Below are positions 35,330-45,900 of a stretch of 64,000 nt of DNA, piece by piece; within the stretch, counting starts at the first letter, position 1; every line of letters begins with the position of its first letter. Under the pieces are notes generated by a model. That model worked only from the letters and a program-made list of their open reading frames with translations. It was not told the origin of the DNA and did no database searches. A program made the translations under genes and the position numbers. This DNA is from Burkholderiaceae bacterium (lineage in GTDB: Bacteria > Pseudomonadota > Gammaproteobacteria > Burkholderiales > Burkholderiaceae_C): assembly GCA_004299095.1 (NCBI GenBank), contig SCQQ01000086.1, positions 1 to 64,000 on the forward strand. The letters run 5' to 3'.

Positions 35330-38083
35330 ATGGCCACCCCCGACCCCACGCGCGACGCCGAGCAGCGCCCCGATCCGGACGCCCTGGTCGCGCGCGCGCA
35401 GCAGGAGGAACCGCAGCGCGGGCGGCTGAAGATCTTTTTCGGCGCTTCGGCCGGCGTGGGCAAGACCTATGCCATGTTGTCGGCGGCGCACGCCTCCCTG
35501 GCGCAGGGGACGCCGCTGATCGTCGGGCTGGCCGAGACGCACGGCCGCGCCGAAACCCAGGCCTTGCTTGTTGGTTTGCCGCGACTGCCGCTCAAGGAAC
35601 TGCCGCACCGCGGCCGCGTGCTGCAGGAATTCGACCTCGACGCCGCCCTGGCCTTCGGCGCCGCTCATGCCGGTGGCCCGCAGGCGCCGCTGGTGCTGCT
35701 GGACGAGCTGGCGCACAGCAACGCGCCCGGCTCGCGCCATCCCAAGCGCTGGCAGGATGCGCAGGAACTGCTGGCCGCTGGCATCGACGTGTGGAGCACG
35801 ATGAACGTGCAGCACCTCGAAAGCCTGAACGACGTGGTCGGCGGCATCACCGGGATTCACGTTTGGGAGACGGTGCCCGACACGCTGTTCGACGCGGCCG
35901 CAGAGGTGGTGGTGGTCGATCTGCCGCCGGACGAACTGCTGGCGCGGCTCGCGGCCGGCAAGGTTTACATCGCGGCGCAGGTCGAGCACGCCGCCGCCCA
36001 CTTCTTTCGCAAAGGCAATCTGATCGCGCTGCGCGAACTGGCGCTGCGCCGCACGGCCGATCGCGTGGACAGCCAGATGCAGCACTGGCGCCGCACCGGC
36101 CGCGGCGGTGCGGTGGGTCAACCGGTCTGGGCCACGCGCGATGCGCTGCTGGCCTGCGTCGGCCCCGGCGCGGGCGGCGAGGTGGTGGTGCGCACCGCGG
36201 CGCGGCTTGCGGCACGCACCGAACTGCGGTGGCACGCCGTGTTCGTCGACGCGCCGGCAGGGCAGCACGTGCGTGCCGCGGAGCGTCAGCAGGCGCTGCA
36301 AGCGCTCGAACTGGCGCGGGAATTGGGTGCAACCACGGCCACCCCTTCGGGCGTCGACGTGGTGGAAACGCTGGTGCATTACGCGCGCGAGCGCAACCTG
36401 TCGCGCTTCGTGTTGGGCCGCCGCCCCGGGCGACGCCGCTGGCGGGCGGCGCTGACCGAACGCCTGGCCGAGTTGACGCCCGACATGGACGTGCTGCAGG
36501 TGCCGCTCGCAAGAACCGGGTGGGACGGGTTCGGCCGCGAGGCGGTCGAGGGGCGTTCGGCCGGTGTTCCCTGGCGGGGCTACGCCGCCGCGGTGGTCGC
36601 TTGCGGCCTTGTGACCCTGATCGCGACGCTTCTGAACGGTGCCCTTGCGGTGACCAACGTGGTGATGCTGTTCCTGTTGCCGACCGTGGGCGTGGCGCTG
36701 CGCCATGGTCGCGGGCCGGCGCTGCTCGCGGCTTTCCTGGGCGTGGCGCTGTTCGACTTCTTTTTCGTGCCACCGGTCCTGTCATTCGCGGTCGGCGACG
36801 TGCAATACCTGATCACTTTTGCCGTCATGCTGGCGGTGGCGCTGGTGATCGGCCAGCTCACGGCGGGCCTGCGCGCGCAGGCGCGTGCCGCCCGTGGCCA
36901 GGAGCGGCGCATGCGCGAGCTCTACCAGATGGCGCGCGAGTTGTCGGCCGCGCTGCTGCCGGAACAGGTCGGCGAAATCAGCGCGCGTTTCCTGTCGGCC
37001 GAATTCTCGGCCCGCTCGGGGCTGCTGGTGGCCGACGACGAGGGCCATCTGCACGCCCAGCCCGGCGCCAACGCCGAGCTCGACATGGCGGTGGCGCAAT
37101 GGTGCTTCGACAAAGGCCGTGCGGCCGGACGCGACACCGACACGCTGCCGGCGAGCGCTTGCCTGACGCTGCCGCTGAAGGCGCCGATGCGGCTGCGCGG
37201 CGTGCTGGCGGTGCAGCCGGCGCAGACCACGCTGCTCACGCCCGAGCAGCGCCAGTTGCTGGACACCTGCGCGTCGTTGCTGGCGATCTCGCTGGAGCGC
37301 ATCCATTACGTCCGGGTGGCGCAACGCAGCACCGTGCAAATCGAATCCGAACGCCTGCGCAATTCGCTGCTGGCGGCGATTTCGCACGATTTGCGCACGC
37401 CGCTCGCGGCCATGGTGGGCTTGGCCGACACGCTGGCGCTGGCGCGGCCGCCGCTCGGCGAGCCGCAGGCCGGCGTCGCGCAGGCCATCCGCGCCTCGGC
37501 GCAACGCATGAGCGAGCTGGTGAACAACCTGCTTGACATGGCGCGACTGGAATCGGGCGCGGTCCGGTTGCGGCGCGAGTGGCAACCGCTGGAGGAGGTG
37601 GTGGGCAGCGCGCTTGCGGCCTGCGCGCAGGCCGTCGACGGCCGGCAAGTGGACGTGAAGCTGGCGCCCGACCTGCCGCTGCTTCACCTGGACGCGGCGC
37701 TGTTCGAGCGCGTGTTCGCCAATCTGCTGGAAAACGCCGCCAAGTACACGCCGGCAGGCACCCCCCTGCGCATCGCCGCCGAGGTCGAGGGCGACACGGT
37801 GCGCATCACCCTGGACGACGACGGCCCCGGCCTGCCAACCGGGCGCGAGGAGGCCGTGTTCGAAAAATTCGAACGTGGCAGCAAGGAGGCTGCGGCCCCG
37901 GGCGTCGGACTGGGGCTCGCGATCTGCCGCGCCATCGTGCAGGCGCATGGGGGGCGAATCCATGGCGAGAACCGGATCGAGAACGACCGCGTCGCGGGCG
38001 CGCGTTTCGTCATCACGCTGCCGCGCGGCGAGCCGCCGCAAGACGATGGCAGCCAACTCGTGCCCGTGCCGGATGCGCCATGA
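35330..38083 (+). CDS. kdpD: osmosensitive K+ channel sensor kinase KdpD
   Basis: A 917-residue sensor. The N-terminal domain has the Walker A motif FFGASAGVGKTYAML and DELAHSNAPGSRHPKRWQD, and a UspA-like segment follows. Four membrane helices (about residues 420-510) precede a GAF-like region. The kinase has the H-box LAAISHDLRTPLAAM, N-box LLENAAKYTPAG and G-box GVGLGLAICRAIVQAHGG. It senses low K+ or high ionic strength and phosphorylates KdpE. The ATG at 35330 is used; the track begins at a TTG. Its last codon overlaps kdpE. Confidence 0.95.
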   Translation: MATPDPTRDAEQRPDPDALVARAQQEEPQRGRLKIFFGASAGVGKTYAMLSAAHASLAQGTPLIVGLAETHGRAETQALLVGLPRLPLKELPHRGRVLQEFDLDAALAFGAAHAGGPQAPLVLLDELAHSNAPGSRHPKRWQDAQELLAAGIDVWSTMNVQHLESLNDVVGGITGIHVWETVPDTLFDAAAEVVVVDLPPDELLARLAAGKVYIAAQVEHAAAHFFRKGNLIALRELALRRTADRVDSQMQHWRRTGRGGAVGQPVWATRDALLACVGPGAGGEVVVRTAARLAARTELRWHAVFVDAPAGQHVRAAERQQALQALELARELGATTATPSGVDVVETLVHYARERNLSRFVLGRRPGRRRWRAALTERLAELTPDMDVLQVPLARTGWDGFGREAVEGRSAGVPWRGYAAAVVACGLVTLIATLLNGALAVTNVVMLFLLPTVGVALRHGRGPALLAAFLGVALFDFFFVPPVLSFAVGDVQYLITFAVMLAVALVIGQLTAGLRAQARAARGQERRMRELYQMARELSAALLPEQVGEISARFLSAEFSARSGLLVADDEGHLHAQPGANAELDMAVAQWCFDKGRAAGRDTDTLPASACLTLPLKAPMRLRGVLAVQPAQTTLLTPEQRQLLDTCASLLAISLERIHYVRVAQRSTVQIESERLRNSLLAAISHDLRTPLAAMVGLADTLALARPPLGEPQAGVAQAIRASAQRMSELVNNLLDMARLESGAVRLRREWQPLEEVVGSALAACAQAVDGRQVDVKLAPDLPLLHLDAALFERVFANLLENAAKYTPAGTPLRIAAEVEGDTVRITLDDDGPGLPTGREEAVFEKFERGSKEAAAPGVGLGLAICRAIVQAHGGRIHGENRIENDRVAGARFVITLPRGEPPQDDGSQLVPVPDAP

Positions 38084-38763
38084 ACGAACGCATCCTGATC
38101 GTCGAGGACGAGGCCAACATCCGCCGCTTCGTGCGGCTCACGCTGGCCGCCGAGGGCTATGAGGTGTTCGAGGCGGCGAGCCTGCAGCGCGGCCTGATCG
38201 AAGCCGGCACGCGCAGGCCCGACGCCGTGGTGCTGGATCTCGGCCTGCCCGACGGCGACGGGATCGATCTGATCCGCGACGTGCGCACCTGGTCGGCCGC
38301 GCCCATCATCGTGCTGTCCGCGCGCGTGAGCGAGGCCGACAAGATCGCGGCGCTCGACGCCGGCGCCGACGACTACCTGGTCAAGCCTTTTGGCGCCGGT
38401 GAGTTGTTGGCGCGCGTGCGCGCGCAACTGCGCCGCTGGCGCGAGCAAACCCCGGGCGGCGAGCCGTTGATCAGTTTCGGCGATGTGACCGTCGACTTGA
38501 CCGGGCACAGCATCCGGCGCGCGGGCGAGGCGCTGCACCTGACGCCCATCGAATACCGTCTGCTGACGCATCTGGCGAGCCACCCCGAGCGCGTGCTGAC
38601 GCACAAACAGTTGCTGCTGGCCGTTTGGGGTCCGGCCCACGTCGAGGACACGCACTACGTACGCGTGCACATGGCCAATCTGCGAAAAAAAATCGAAGCC
38701 GATCCGGCGCGCCCGCGCCATTTGCTGACCGAGGCGGGCGTGGGCTATCGTTTCGTCGGGTGA
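38080..38763 (+). CDS. kdpE: Kdp two-component response regulator KdpE
   Basis: A 227-residue OmpR-type regulator. ILIVEDEANIRRF and VVLDLGLPDGDGID (phosphoacceptor Asp about residue 52) start the receiver domain; LVKPFGAGELLARVRA ends it. The winged-helix domain has LHLTPIEYRLLTHLASHPERVLTHKQLL and VRVHMANLRKKIEADPARPRHLLTEAGVGYRFVG. It overlaps kdpD by ATGA, a translational coupling, and presumably activates the kdp promoter. Confidence 0.97.
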   Translation: MNERILIVEDEANIRRFVRLTLAAEGYEVFEAASLQRGLIEAGTRRPDAVVLDLGLPDGDGIDLIRDVRTWSAAPIIVLSARVSEADKIAALDAGADDYLVKPFGAGELLARVRAQLRRWREQTPGGEPLISFGDVTVDLTGHSIRRAGEALHLTPIEYRLLTHLASHPERVLTHKQLLLAVWGPAHVEDTHYVRVHMANLRKKIEADPARPRHLLTEAGVGYRFVG

Positions 38764-38823
38764 GTGTGGTTGTCGCCCGGTCTCCGGGCGGCGCCACGCG
38801 CCGGTCACCCGGCCGGCCAGTCT

Positions 38824-40092
38824 TCAGCCAGCTGCCGGCGTCATGATTTTGGGCGTGTAGGTGAGCGTCGCGAAATAGTCGTCCAGCGTCTGCTCGCGCC
38901 GGATCAGTTCGACTTGGCCGTCGGCGCGCAACAGCAGCTCCTTCGGCCGCAGGCGGCCGTTGTAGTTGAAACCCATCGAATGGCCGTGCGCGCCGGTGTC
39001 GTGGATCAGGAGCAGGTCGCCGTCGGCAATGGCGGGGAGCGGGCGCTGCTCGGCAAACTTGTCGTTGTTCTCGCACAGCGATCCCACCACGTCGACCGGC
39101 CGGTCGTTCGCGCTGGCGCTCTTGCCGAACACTTCGATGTGGTGGTAGGCGCCGTACATGCCGGGCCGCATCAGCGCCGACATGCACGCGTCCACGCCGA
39201 TGTGGATGCGGTAGATGTCCTTGCGGTTGATGGCGGTGGTGACCAGCGCACCGTGCGGGCCGGCGATGTAGCGCCCGCTTTCCATGAAAATCTTGGGCTG
39301 GTAGCCGTTGTGCCCCGCAAACTCGCGCAGCAGGCGCGTGGTTTCGCGGCCGAGCTTCATCACGTCGAAAGCCGAATCGCCCGGCCGGTACGGAATGCCG
39401 AGGCCGCCGCCCATGTTGATGAATTCGAAGCGGATCGAAAGCGCCTGGCCGATGCGGGCGATCAGCTCCAGCATCATGTGGACCGTTTCGATCACGTAGT
39501 CGGCATTGCGCTCGTTGGAGGCCAGCATGCAGTGCAAGCCGAAGCGCTGGACGCCGCGCGCCTTCACCGTCCTGAAGGCGGGCACGATTTGCGAATCGGC
39601 CACGCCGAACTTGGCTTTCTCCGGCGCGCCGATGATTTCGTTGCCGGTGCGCGCCGGACCCGGGTTGTAGCGGAAGCACAGCAGCTCGGGCAGGCGCGGC
39701 ACTTTGGCGATCAGGCTGATGTCGTCCAGGTTCAGGATGCAGCCCCCGTCACCCAGCGCCGCCGCGAATTCCTCCGGCGTGGTGTTGTTGGAGGTGAACA
39801 TGATGTCTTCACCGCGCGCGCCGGCTTGCCGGGACAGGATCAGTTCAGCCACCGAGCTGCAGTCGAAGCCGAAGCCCACGTCTTTCATGATGTCCAGGAT
39901 GCGCGGGTTCGGCAGCGCCTTGACGGCGAAATATTCGCGGAACCCCGGCACGTCGGCAAACGCGGTTTTCAGCAACTGCGCGGTCTCGCGGATGCCGACT
40001 TCGTCGTAAATGTGAAACGGCGTGCCGAAGTTTGCCGCCACGTCTCTCAGGATGGGTCGCAGGCGTGAATGGAAACCCGGGGACATGGGCAT
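38824..40092 (-). CDS. lysA: diaminopimelate decarboxylase LysA
   Basis: A 422-residue alanine-racemase-fold PLP enzyme. FREYFAVKALPNPRIL supplies the Schiff-base lysine; FINMGGGLGIPYRPGD is the Gly-rich phosphate-binding segment; KIFMESGRYIAGPHGALVT and VGSLCENNDKFAEQRPLP carry active-site residues. It decarboxylates meso-diaminopimelate to lysine. The protein differs from short LysA variants in its lineage but motifs are complete. It is 61 bases downstream of dapL and on the same strand, probably one unit. Confidence 0.85.
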   Translation of the reverse strand: MPMSPGFHSRLRPILRDVAANFGTPFHIYDEVGIRETAQLLKTAFADVPGFREYFAVKALPNPRILDIMKDVGFGFDCSSVAELILSRQAGARGEDIMFTSNNTTPEEFAAALGDGGCILNLDDISLIAKVPRLPELLCFRYNPGPARTGNEIIGAPEKAKFGVADSQIVPAFRTVKARGVQRFGLHCMLASNERNADYVIETVHMMLELIARIGQALSIRFEFINMGGGLGIPYRPGDSAFDVMKLGRETTRLLREFAGHNGYQPKIFMESGRYIAGPHGALVTTAINRKDIYRIHIGVDACMSALMRPGMYGAYHHIEVFGKSASANDRPVDVVGSLCENNDKFAEQRPLPAIADGDLLLIHDTGAHGHSMGFNYNGRLRPKELLLRADGQVELIRREQTLDDYFATLTYTPKIMTPAAG

Positions 40093-40153
40093 GGTGAAGA
40101 CTTGGTTCGTGGTTGGAAAAAGCGCGGCGTACCGCAGCGAGGCCGGTGCAACT

Positions 40154-41374
40154 TTACAGCGTGGCCGCGATGCGGCGCATGGCTTCCTGGGTGTTTTCCA
40201 GGCTGTTGAAGGCGCTCATGCGGATGTGGCCTTCGCCGCAGCGGCCGAAGCCGGCGCCGGGGGTGCACACCACGCCTGCCTTTTGCAGCAACCGGTCGAA
40301 GAACGCCCATGAATCGCCTTTGATTTGCACCCAGATGTAGGGCGAGTTGTCGCCGCCGGTGCACTTGAATCCCATTTCCTGCAGCGCCGTGCGCGCGCAG
40401 GCGGCGTTGGCGAGGTAGTAGTCGGTGAGCGCCCGCACCTGGCGCTGGCCGTCGGCGCCGTACACCGCCGCGGCCGCGCGCTGCACCGGATAGGACACGC
40501 CGTTGAACTTGGTGTTGTGGCGACGGCTCCACAGGTCGCGTACCGCCACGGGTTTGCCGGCGGCAGTCCACGCGGTGCATGCCTTGGGTACTACGGCGTA
40601 GGCGCAGCGCACGCCGGTGAAGCCGGCGGTCTTGGAGTAGCTGCGGAACTCGATCGCCACCTCTTGCGCGCCCGGGATTTCGTAAATCGAATGCGGCAGG
40701 TGTTCGTCGCGGATGTAGGCCTCGTACGCCGCGTCGAACAGGATCAGTGCCTTGTTCTCGCGCGCCCAGTCGACCCAGGCTTTCAGTTGCTCGCGCGTCG
40801 CGGTGGCACCAGTCGGGTTGTTGGGAAAGCACAGGTAAATCAGGTCGACCGGTTCCGTGGGCAACGCCGGCACGTAGCCGTTGGCGGGGGTCGAATCGAG
40901 GTAGGTCACGCCCTGGTAGCGGCCGTCCTGCTGCGGTCCGGTGCGTCCGGCCATCACGTTGGTATCCAGGTACACCGGGTACACCGGATCGGGAATCGCC
41001 AGGCGGATGTCTTGCGCAAAGATTTCCTGGATGTTGGCGGTATCGCACTTGGCGCCGTCGCTCACGAAAATCTCGTCGGCCGAAATATCCGCGCCGCGCG
41101 CTTGAAAGTCGTGCTGGGCAATGGCGTCGCGCAGAAAGTCGTAGCCCTCGGACGGGCCGTAGCCGCGGAACGTGCGTGCATCGGCCATTTCGTCCACCGC
41201 CTTGTGGAAGGCCGTGATGCAGGCGTCCGGCAACGGGCGCGTGACGTCGCCGATCCCCATCCACACCAGTTCGCGCTCCGGATGTTCTTTCTGAAACGTC
41301 TGCACGCGCTGGCTGATGCCGGCGAACAGGTAGCTGGACTGCAGCTTCAGGTAGTTGTCGTTGATGGTGATCAT
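40154..41374 (-). CDS. dapL: LL-diaminopimelate aminotransferase DapL
   Basis: A 406-residue class I/II PLP aminotransferase. The N-terminal NDNYLKLQSSYLFAGISQRVQTFQKEHPERELVWMGIGDVTRPLP is diagnostic of DapL, with RGYGPSEGYDFLRDAIAQ and FVSDGAKCDTANIQEIF following. The PLP lysine lies in FRSYSKTAGFTGVRCAY. DapL converts tetrahydrodipicolinate directly to LL-diaminopimelate, bypassing the acyl steps (DapD, DapC, DapE). I use the ATG at 41374 (MITIND), since the track start at 41404 is TTG and the family starts here. No SD is obvious. Confidence 0.9.
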   Translation of the reverse strand: MITINDNYLKLQSSYLFAGISQRVQTFQKEHPERELVWMGIGDVTRPLPDACITAFHKAVDEMADARTFRGYGPSEGYDFLRDAIAQHDFQARGADISADEIFVSDGAKCDTANIQEIFAQDIRLAIPDPVYPVYLDTNVMAGRTGPQQDGRYQGVTYLDSTPANGYVPALPTEPVDLIYLCFPNNPTGATATREQLKAWVDWARENKALILFDAAYEAYIRDEHLPHSIYEIPGAQEVAIEFRSYSKTAGFTGVRCAYAVVPKACTAWTAAGKPVAVRDLWSRRHNTKFNGVSYPVQRAAAAVYGADGQRQVRALTDYYLANAACARTALQEMGFKCTGGDNSPYIWVQIKGDSWAFFDRLLQKAGVVCTPGAGFGRCGEGHIRMSAFNSLENTQEAMRRIAATL

Positions 41375-41478
41375 GAGAGGCCAGAAAAATGCGGAATGAA
41401 ACAATCAAAAACGATCCGGAAGCCGCCGCAACGGCTCGCGGATCGCGGCGCGGCACGGGCCGCTTCGCGCGTGCCGGA

Positions 41479-42927
41479 TCAGCGCGGCAGTTCGCTGTAG
41501 CCCATCAGGTATTCGTCCACGGCGCGCGCGCATTGCCGGCCTTCGCGGATGCCCCAGACCACCAGCGACTGGCCGCGGCGCATGTCGCCCGCGGCGAAGA
41601 TCTTGTCCACGTTGGTGCGGTAGCCGTTGATGATGTCGTCCGTGGCCTTGACGGTCCCGCGCGGCGTGCGCTCGACGTTGAACGCTTCCAGCATCGATTG
41701 CCGCGGCGAGACGAAGCCCATGGCCAGCAGGATGAGCTCGGCCGGGACGTCGAAATCGGTGCCCGGAATTTCGACCATCCGGCCGTGTTCGAGCTTCAGT
41801 CGCGACGCCGTCAGGCTCTTGACTTTGCCGTGCCCGTCGTCGTTGAAGCGCTTGGTACCGATGGCCCAGTCGCGCAGGCAACCCTCTTCGTGCGAGCTGG
41901 AGGTGCGCAATTTCAACGGCCAGTACGGCCAGATGAGCGGCTTGTTCTCGTGCTCGGGCGGCATCGGGAACAGCTCGAAGTTGGCCACCGATTGGGCGCC
42001 CTGGCGGTTCGACGTGCCGATGCAGTCCGAGCCGGTGTCGCCGCCGCCGATCACCACCACGTGCTTGCCGCTGGCATGGATCTGCTGGCGCACCTTGTCG
42101 CCCGCGTTCACGTGGTTTTGCTGCGGCAGGAATTCCAGCGCGAAGTGCACGCCGTCGAGCTCGCGCCCCGGAATTGGCAGATCGCGCGGCGTCTCGGAGC
42201 CGCCGGCGAGCACCACGGCGTCGAATTCGGCCACCAGGTCATCGGCGCTGATGGATGCCGCGCCATCCCAAGTCAACGCCACCGCCGTGTTGCAGCGGAA
42301 CGTCACGCCTTCAGCCTGCATTTGTTGCACGCGGCGGTCGATGTGGCTTTTTTCCAGCTTGAAGTCGGGGATGCCGTAGCGCAGCAGCCCGCCCGGGCGG
42401 TCGTTCTTCTCGAACACCGTCACGGCGTGGCCGGTGCGCGCCAGTTGCTGCGCCGCCGCCAGGCCCGACGGGCCGGAGCCGATGATGGCCACGCGTTTGC
42501 CGGTCATGTGCTCGGGCGGCTGCGGCACCACCCAGCCTTCTTCCCAGCCCTTGTCGATGATCTTGTGTTCCAGCGACTTGATGCCCACCGGGTTGTCGCC
42601 GATGCCGAGCGTGCACGCGGCTTCGCACGGCGCCGGGCAAATGCGGCCGGTGAATTCGGGGAAGTTGTTGGTGGACAGCAGCGAATCGAGCGCTTTTTTC
42701 CAGTCGGATTTGTAGACCAGGTCGTTCCAGTCCGGAATGATGTTGTTCACCGGGCAGCCGTGCTGGCAGAACGGAATACCGCAATCCATGCAGCGAGCCG
42801 CTTGCACCTTGGCGTCTTCGTCGCTCAGGTGCTGGATGAATTCGTGCCAATGGTGCTTGCGGTCCGCGGGGGGCTCGTGCGGCTCCTCCAGGCGCTGGAA
42901 TTCGAGAAAACCGGTAATTTTTCCCAT
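41479..42927 (-). CDS. gltD: glutamate synthase small subunit GltD
   Basis: A 482-residue iron-sulfur flavoprotein. [27 protein letters not shown] and [12 protein letters not shown] are the Cys motifs for [4Fe-4S] clusters. [21 protein letters not shown] binds FAD and [16 protein letters not shown] binds NADPH. It passes electrons from NADPH to the GltB subunit to form glutamate from glutamine and 2-oxoglutarate. It lies 37 bases downstream of gltB on the minus strand, in the usual gltBD order. Confidence 0.97.
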   Translation of the reverse strand: MGKITGFLEFQRLEEPHEPPADRKHHWHEFIQHLSDEDAKVQAARCMDCGIPFCQHGCPVNNIIPDWNDLVYKSDWKKALDSLLSTNNFPEFTGRICPAPCEAACTLGIGDNPVGIKSLEHKIIDKGWEEGWVVPQPPEHMTGKRVAIIGSGPSGLAAAQQLARTGHAVTVFEKNDRPGGLLRYGIPDFKLEKSHIDRRVQQMQAEGVTFRCNTAVALTWDGAASISADDLVAEFDAVVLAGGSETPRDLPIPGRELDGVHFALEFLPQQNHVNAGDKVRQQIHASGKHVVVIGGGDTGSDCIGTSNRQGAQSVANFELFPMPPEHENKPLIWPYWPLKLRTSSSHEEGCLRDWAIGTKRFNDDGHGKVKSLTASRLKLEHGRMVEIPGTDFDVPAELILLAMGFVSPRQSMLEAFNVERTPRGTVKATDDIINGYRTNVDKIFAAGDMRRGQSLVVWGIREGRQCARAVDEYLMGYSELPR

Positions 42928-42964
42928 GGTTAGACCTAACTGCGATGGATGGCAATAAACGGTT

Positions 42965-45900
42965 TCAGACGGTGGCGCGCGCGGCGGCAGGTTCGGCCGT
43001 GCGCTTGCGGGCAGCGTCGATCAGCGCGCGCTGGTATTCGTGCGGCATAACTTTTACGAACAGCTCGCGCGCCGCGTTCCAGTTCTGCAGGATCTCGCGC
43101 GCGCGCAGGCTGCCGGTGGTGCGCCGGTGCGCTTCCAGCAGGTCGCGCAGGATGATTTCGTCGGCCGTCGGTGCGCCGCCGCGTACCGGCAAATGCCAAT
43201 GGCTGCGCGGAACGCGCGTTTCCTGATCGGCGCGGGCCAGCACGGGCTCGAGCGCCACGCTGGCCTGGTTGCATTTGCGCGTAAACGTGTGGTGCGGGTC
43301 GTACACGTAGGCCACGCCGCCCGACATGCCGGCGGCGAAGTTGCGCCCGGTATCGCCCAGCACCACCACGGTGCCGCCGGTCATGTATTCGCAGCCGTGG
43401 TCGCCCACGCCTTCGACCACGGTGCGCGCGCCGGAATTGCGCACGGCAAAGCGCTCGCCCGCCACGCCGCTGAAATACGCTTCGCCTTCGGTCGCGCCGT
43501 AGAGCACGGTGTTGCCGATGATGATGTGGTCCGGGCCGAAGCCGCGGAAGCCTTGCGGCGGACGCACGATGATGCGGCCGCCCGACAGGCTCTTGCCGAC
43601 GTAGTCGTTGCTTTCGCCGGCGAGTTCGAGCGTGATGCCACGCGCCAGGAACGCGCCGAAGCTCTGCCCGGCGGATCCCTGGAATTCGATGTGGATGGTG
43701 TCGTCGGGCAGCCCGGCATGGCCGAAACGGCGCGCCACTTCGCCGGAAAGCATGGCGCCCACGGCGCGGTTGCCGTTGCGCACGGCCAGGCTGAAGCGCA
43801 CTTTCTCGCCGCGTTCCAGCGCCGGCGCGGCCTGCGCGATCAGCTTGTGGTCCAGCGCTTTTTCCAGGCCGTGGTCCTGCACTTCCGCATGGCGGCGCGC
43901 GATGTTGGCGGGCTCGTCGGGCAGCTCGAAAATGCGCGAGAAATCCAGCCCGCGCGCTTTCCAGTGCGCGATGCCGGCGCGCGTGTCGAGCAGGTCGGCG
44001 CGCCCGACCAGGTCGTCGAACTTGGCGATGCCGAGCTGCGCCATGATCTTGCGGGCTTCCTCGGCCACGAACAGGAAGTAATGCACCACGTGTTCCGGCT
44101 TGCCGGTAAAGCGCTTGCGCAGCACCGGATCCTGCGTGGCGATGCCGACCGGGCAGGTGTTGAGCTGCCCCTTGCGCATCTGGATGCAGCCTTCCACCAC
44201 CAGCGGCGCCGTCGCAAAACCCATTTCGTCGGCGCCCAGCAGCGCCGCGATCACCACGTCGCGGCCGGTTTTCATCTGGCCGTCGGCCTGCACCCGGATG
44301 CGGCCGCGCAAGTGCTTCAGCACCAGCGTCTGCTGGGTTTCCGCCAGGCCCAGTTCCCACGGCGTGCCGGCGTGGCGGATCGACGACCAGGGCGACGCGC
44401 CAGTGCCGCCATCGTGCCCGGCGATCACCACGTGGTCGGCCTTGCACTTGGCCACGCCCGCGGCCACCGTGCCGACGCCGATTTCGGACACCAGCTTGAC
44501 CGAAATGGAGGCGCGCGGGTTGCAGCTCTTCAAGTCGTAAATCAGTTGCGCCAGGTCTTCGATGGAATAGATGTCGTGGTGCGGCGGCGGCGACACCAGC
44601 CCCACGCCCGGCACCGAGAAGCGCAGTTGCGCGATGTAGTCCGACACCTTGTGGCCGGGCAACTGTCCGCCTTCGCCCGGCTTGGCGCCCTGCGCCATCT
44701 TGATCTGGATCTGGTCGGCCGAATTCAGGTAGGCCGCAGTCACGCCGAAGCGCGCCGACGCCACTTGCTTGATGCGCGAGCGCAGCGAATCGCCGGGTTT
44801 CAGCGCGATGTCGGCCTGGATGTCGGCGCGTTTGCCGAGGACGCTGGCGAGCGTGTCGCCCTCTTTGAACGAGCCGCCACCCATTTCGTTCTGGTAGCGG
44901 TTCTCGTCCTCGCCGCCTTCGCCGGTGTTGGACTTGCCGCCCAGGCGGTTCATGGCGAGCGCCAGCGTGGTGTGCGCTTCGGTGGAGATCGACCCCAGCG
45001 ACATCGCGCCGGTGGCAAAGCGCTTGACGATCTCGCTCGCGGGCTCGACGTCGTCCAGCGGAATGGATTTCGCCGGGTCGATCTTGAACTCGAACAGGCC
45101 GCGCAGCGTCATGTGGCGCTTGGTCTGGTCGTTGATGATGTGCGCGTATTCCGCGTAGGTTCCGGCGTTGTTGGCGCGCGTGGCGTGCTGCAGCTTGGCG
45201 ATGGCGTCGGGCGTCCACATGTGCTCTTCACCACGCACGCGCCAGGCATAGCTGCCGCCGTCTTCCAGCGTGTCGCGGACCACTGGGTCGTCGTCGCTCC
45301 ATGCCGCCTGATGCCAGCGCAGCGCTTCCTCGGCCAACTGGAACAGGCCGATGCCTTCGATGTTGCTGGTGGTGCCGGTGAAGTATTTGTCCACCAGTTC
45401 GCGCGACAGCCCGACGGCCTCGAAAATCTGCGCGCCGGTGTACGACATGTAGGTCGAGATGCCCATCTTGGACATCACTTTCTGCAGGCCCTTGTTGAGC
45501 GCGTGAACGTAATTGTCGATTGCTTTTTCGACCGTGATGCCGCGCGGCGCGCCGGCGTATTCGTGCGCCAGCGTTTGCAGCGCCAGATACGGGTGCACGG
45601 CTTCCGCGCCATAGCCTGCCAGCAGCGCGAAGTGATGCACTTCACGCGCCGAGCCGGTCTCGACTACCAGCCCGGTGGAAGTGCGCAGGCCGCGCGCCAC
45701 CAGGTGGTGGTGGATGGCCGAGGTGGCGAGCAGCGCCGGAATGGCAAAGCGCTCGCGGTTCGACTGGCGGTCGGACAAGATCAGGATGTTGTGGCCCTGC
45801 TCGATCGCGTCGACCGCTTCGGCGCAAAGCGACGCCAGGCGCGCCTCGATCGCCGCGCTGCCCCACTCCACCGGGTAGGTGATGTCGAGTTCGTGGCTGC

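Noticed and set aside
33932-36706. 924-codon minus-strand ORF across kdpB and kdpD
   Set aside because: Shadow of the kdp genes. The composition (His, Arg, Gln and Gly) is typical of antisense frames in GC-rich DNA.
34003-37536. 1177-codon plus-strand ORF overlapping kdpB and kdpD
   Set aside because: It lies in another frame of two intact genes and shows only Arg/Gly-rich composition without recognisable domains.
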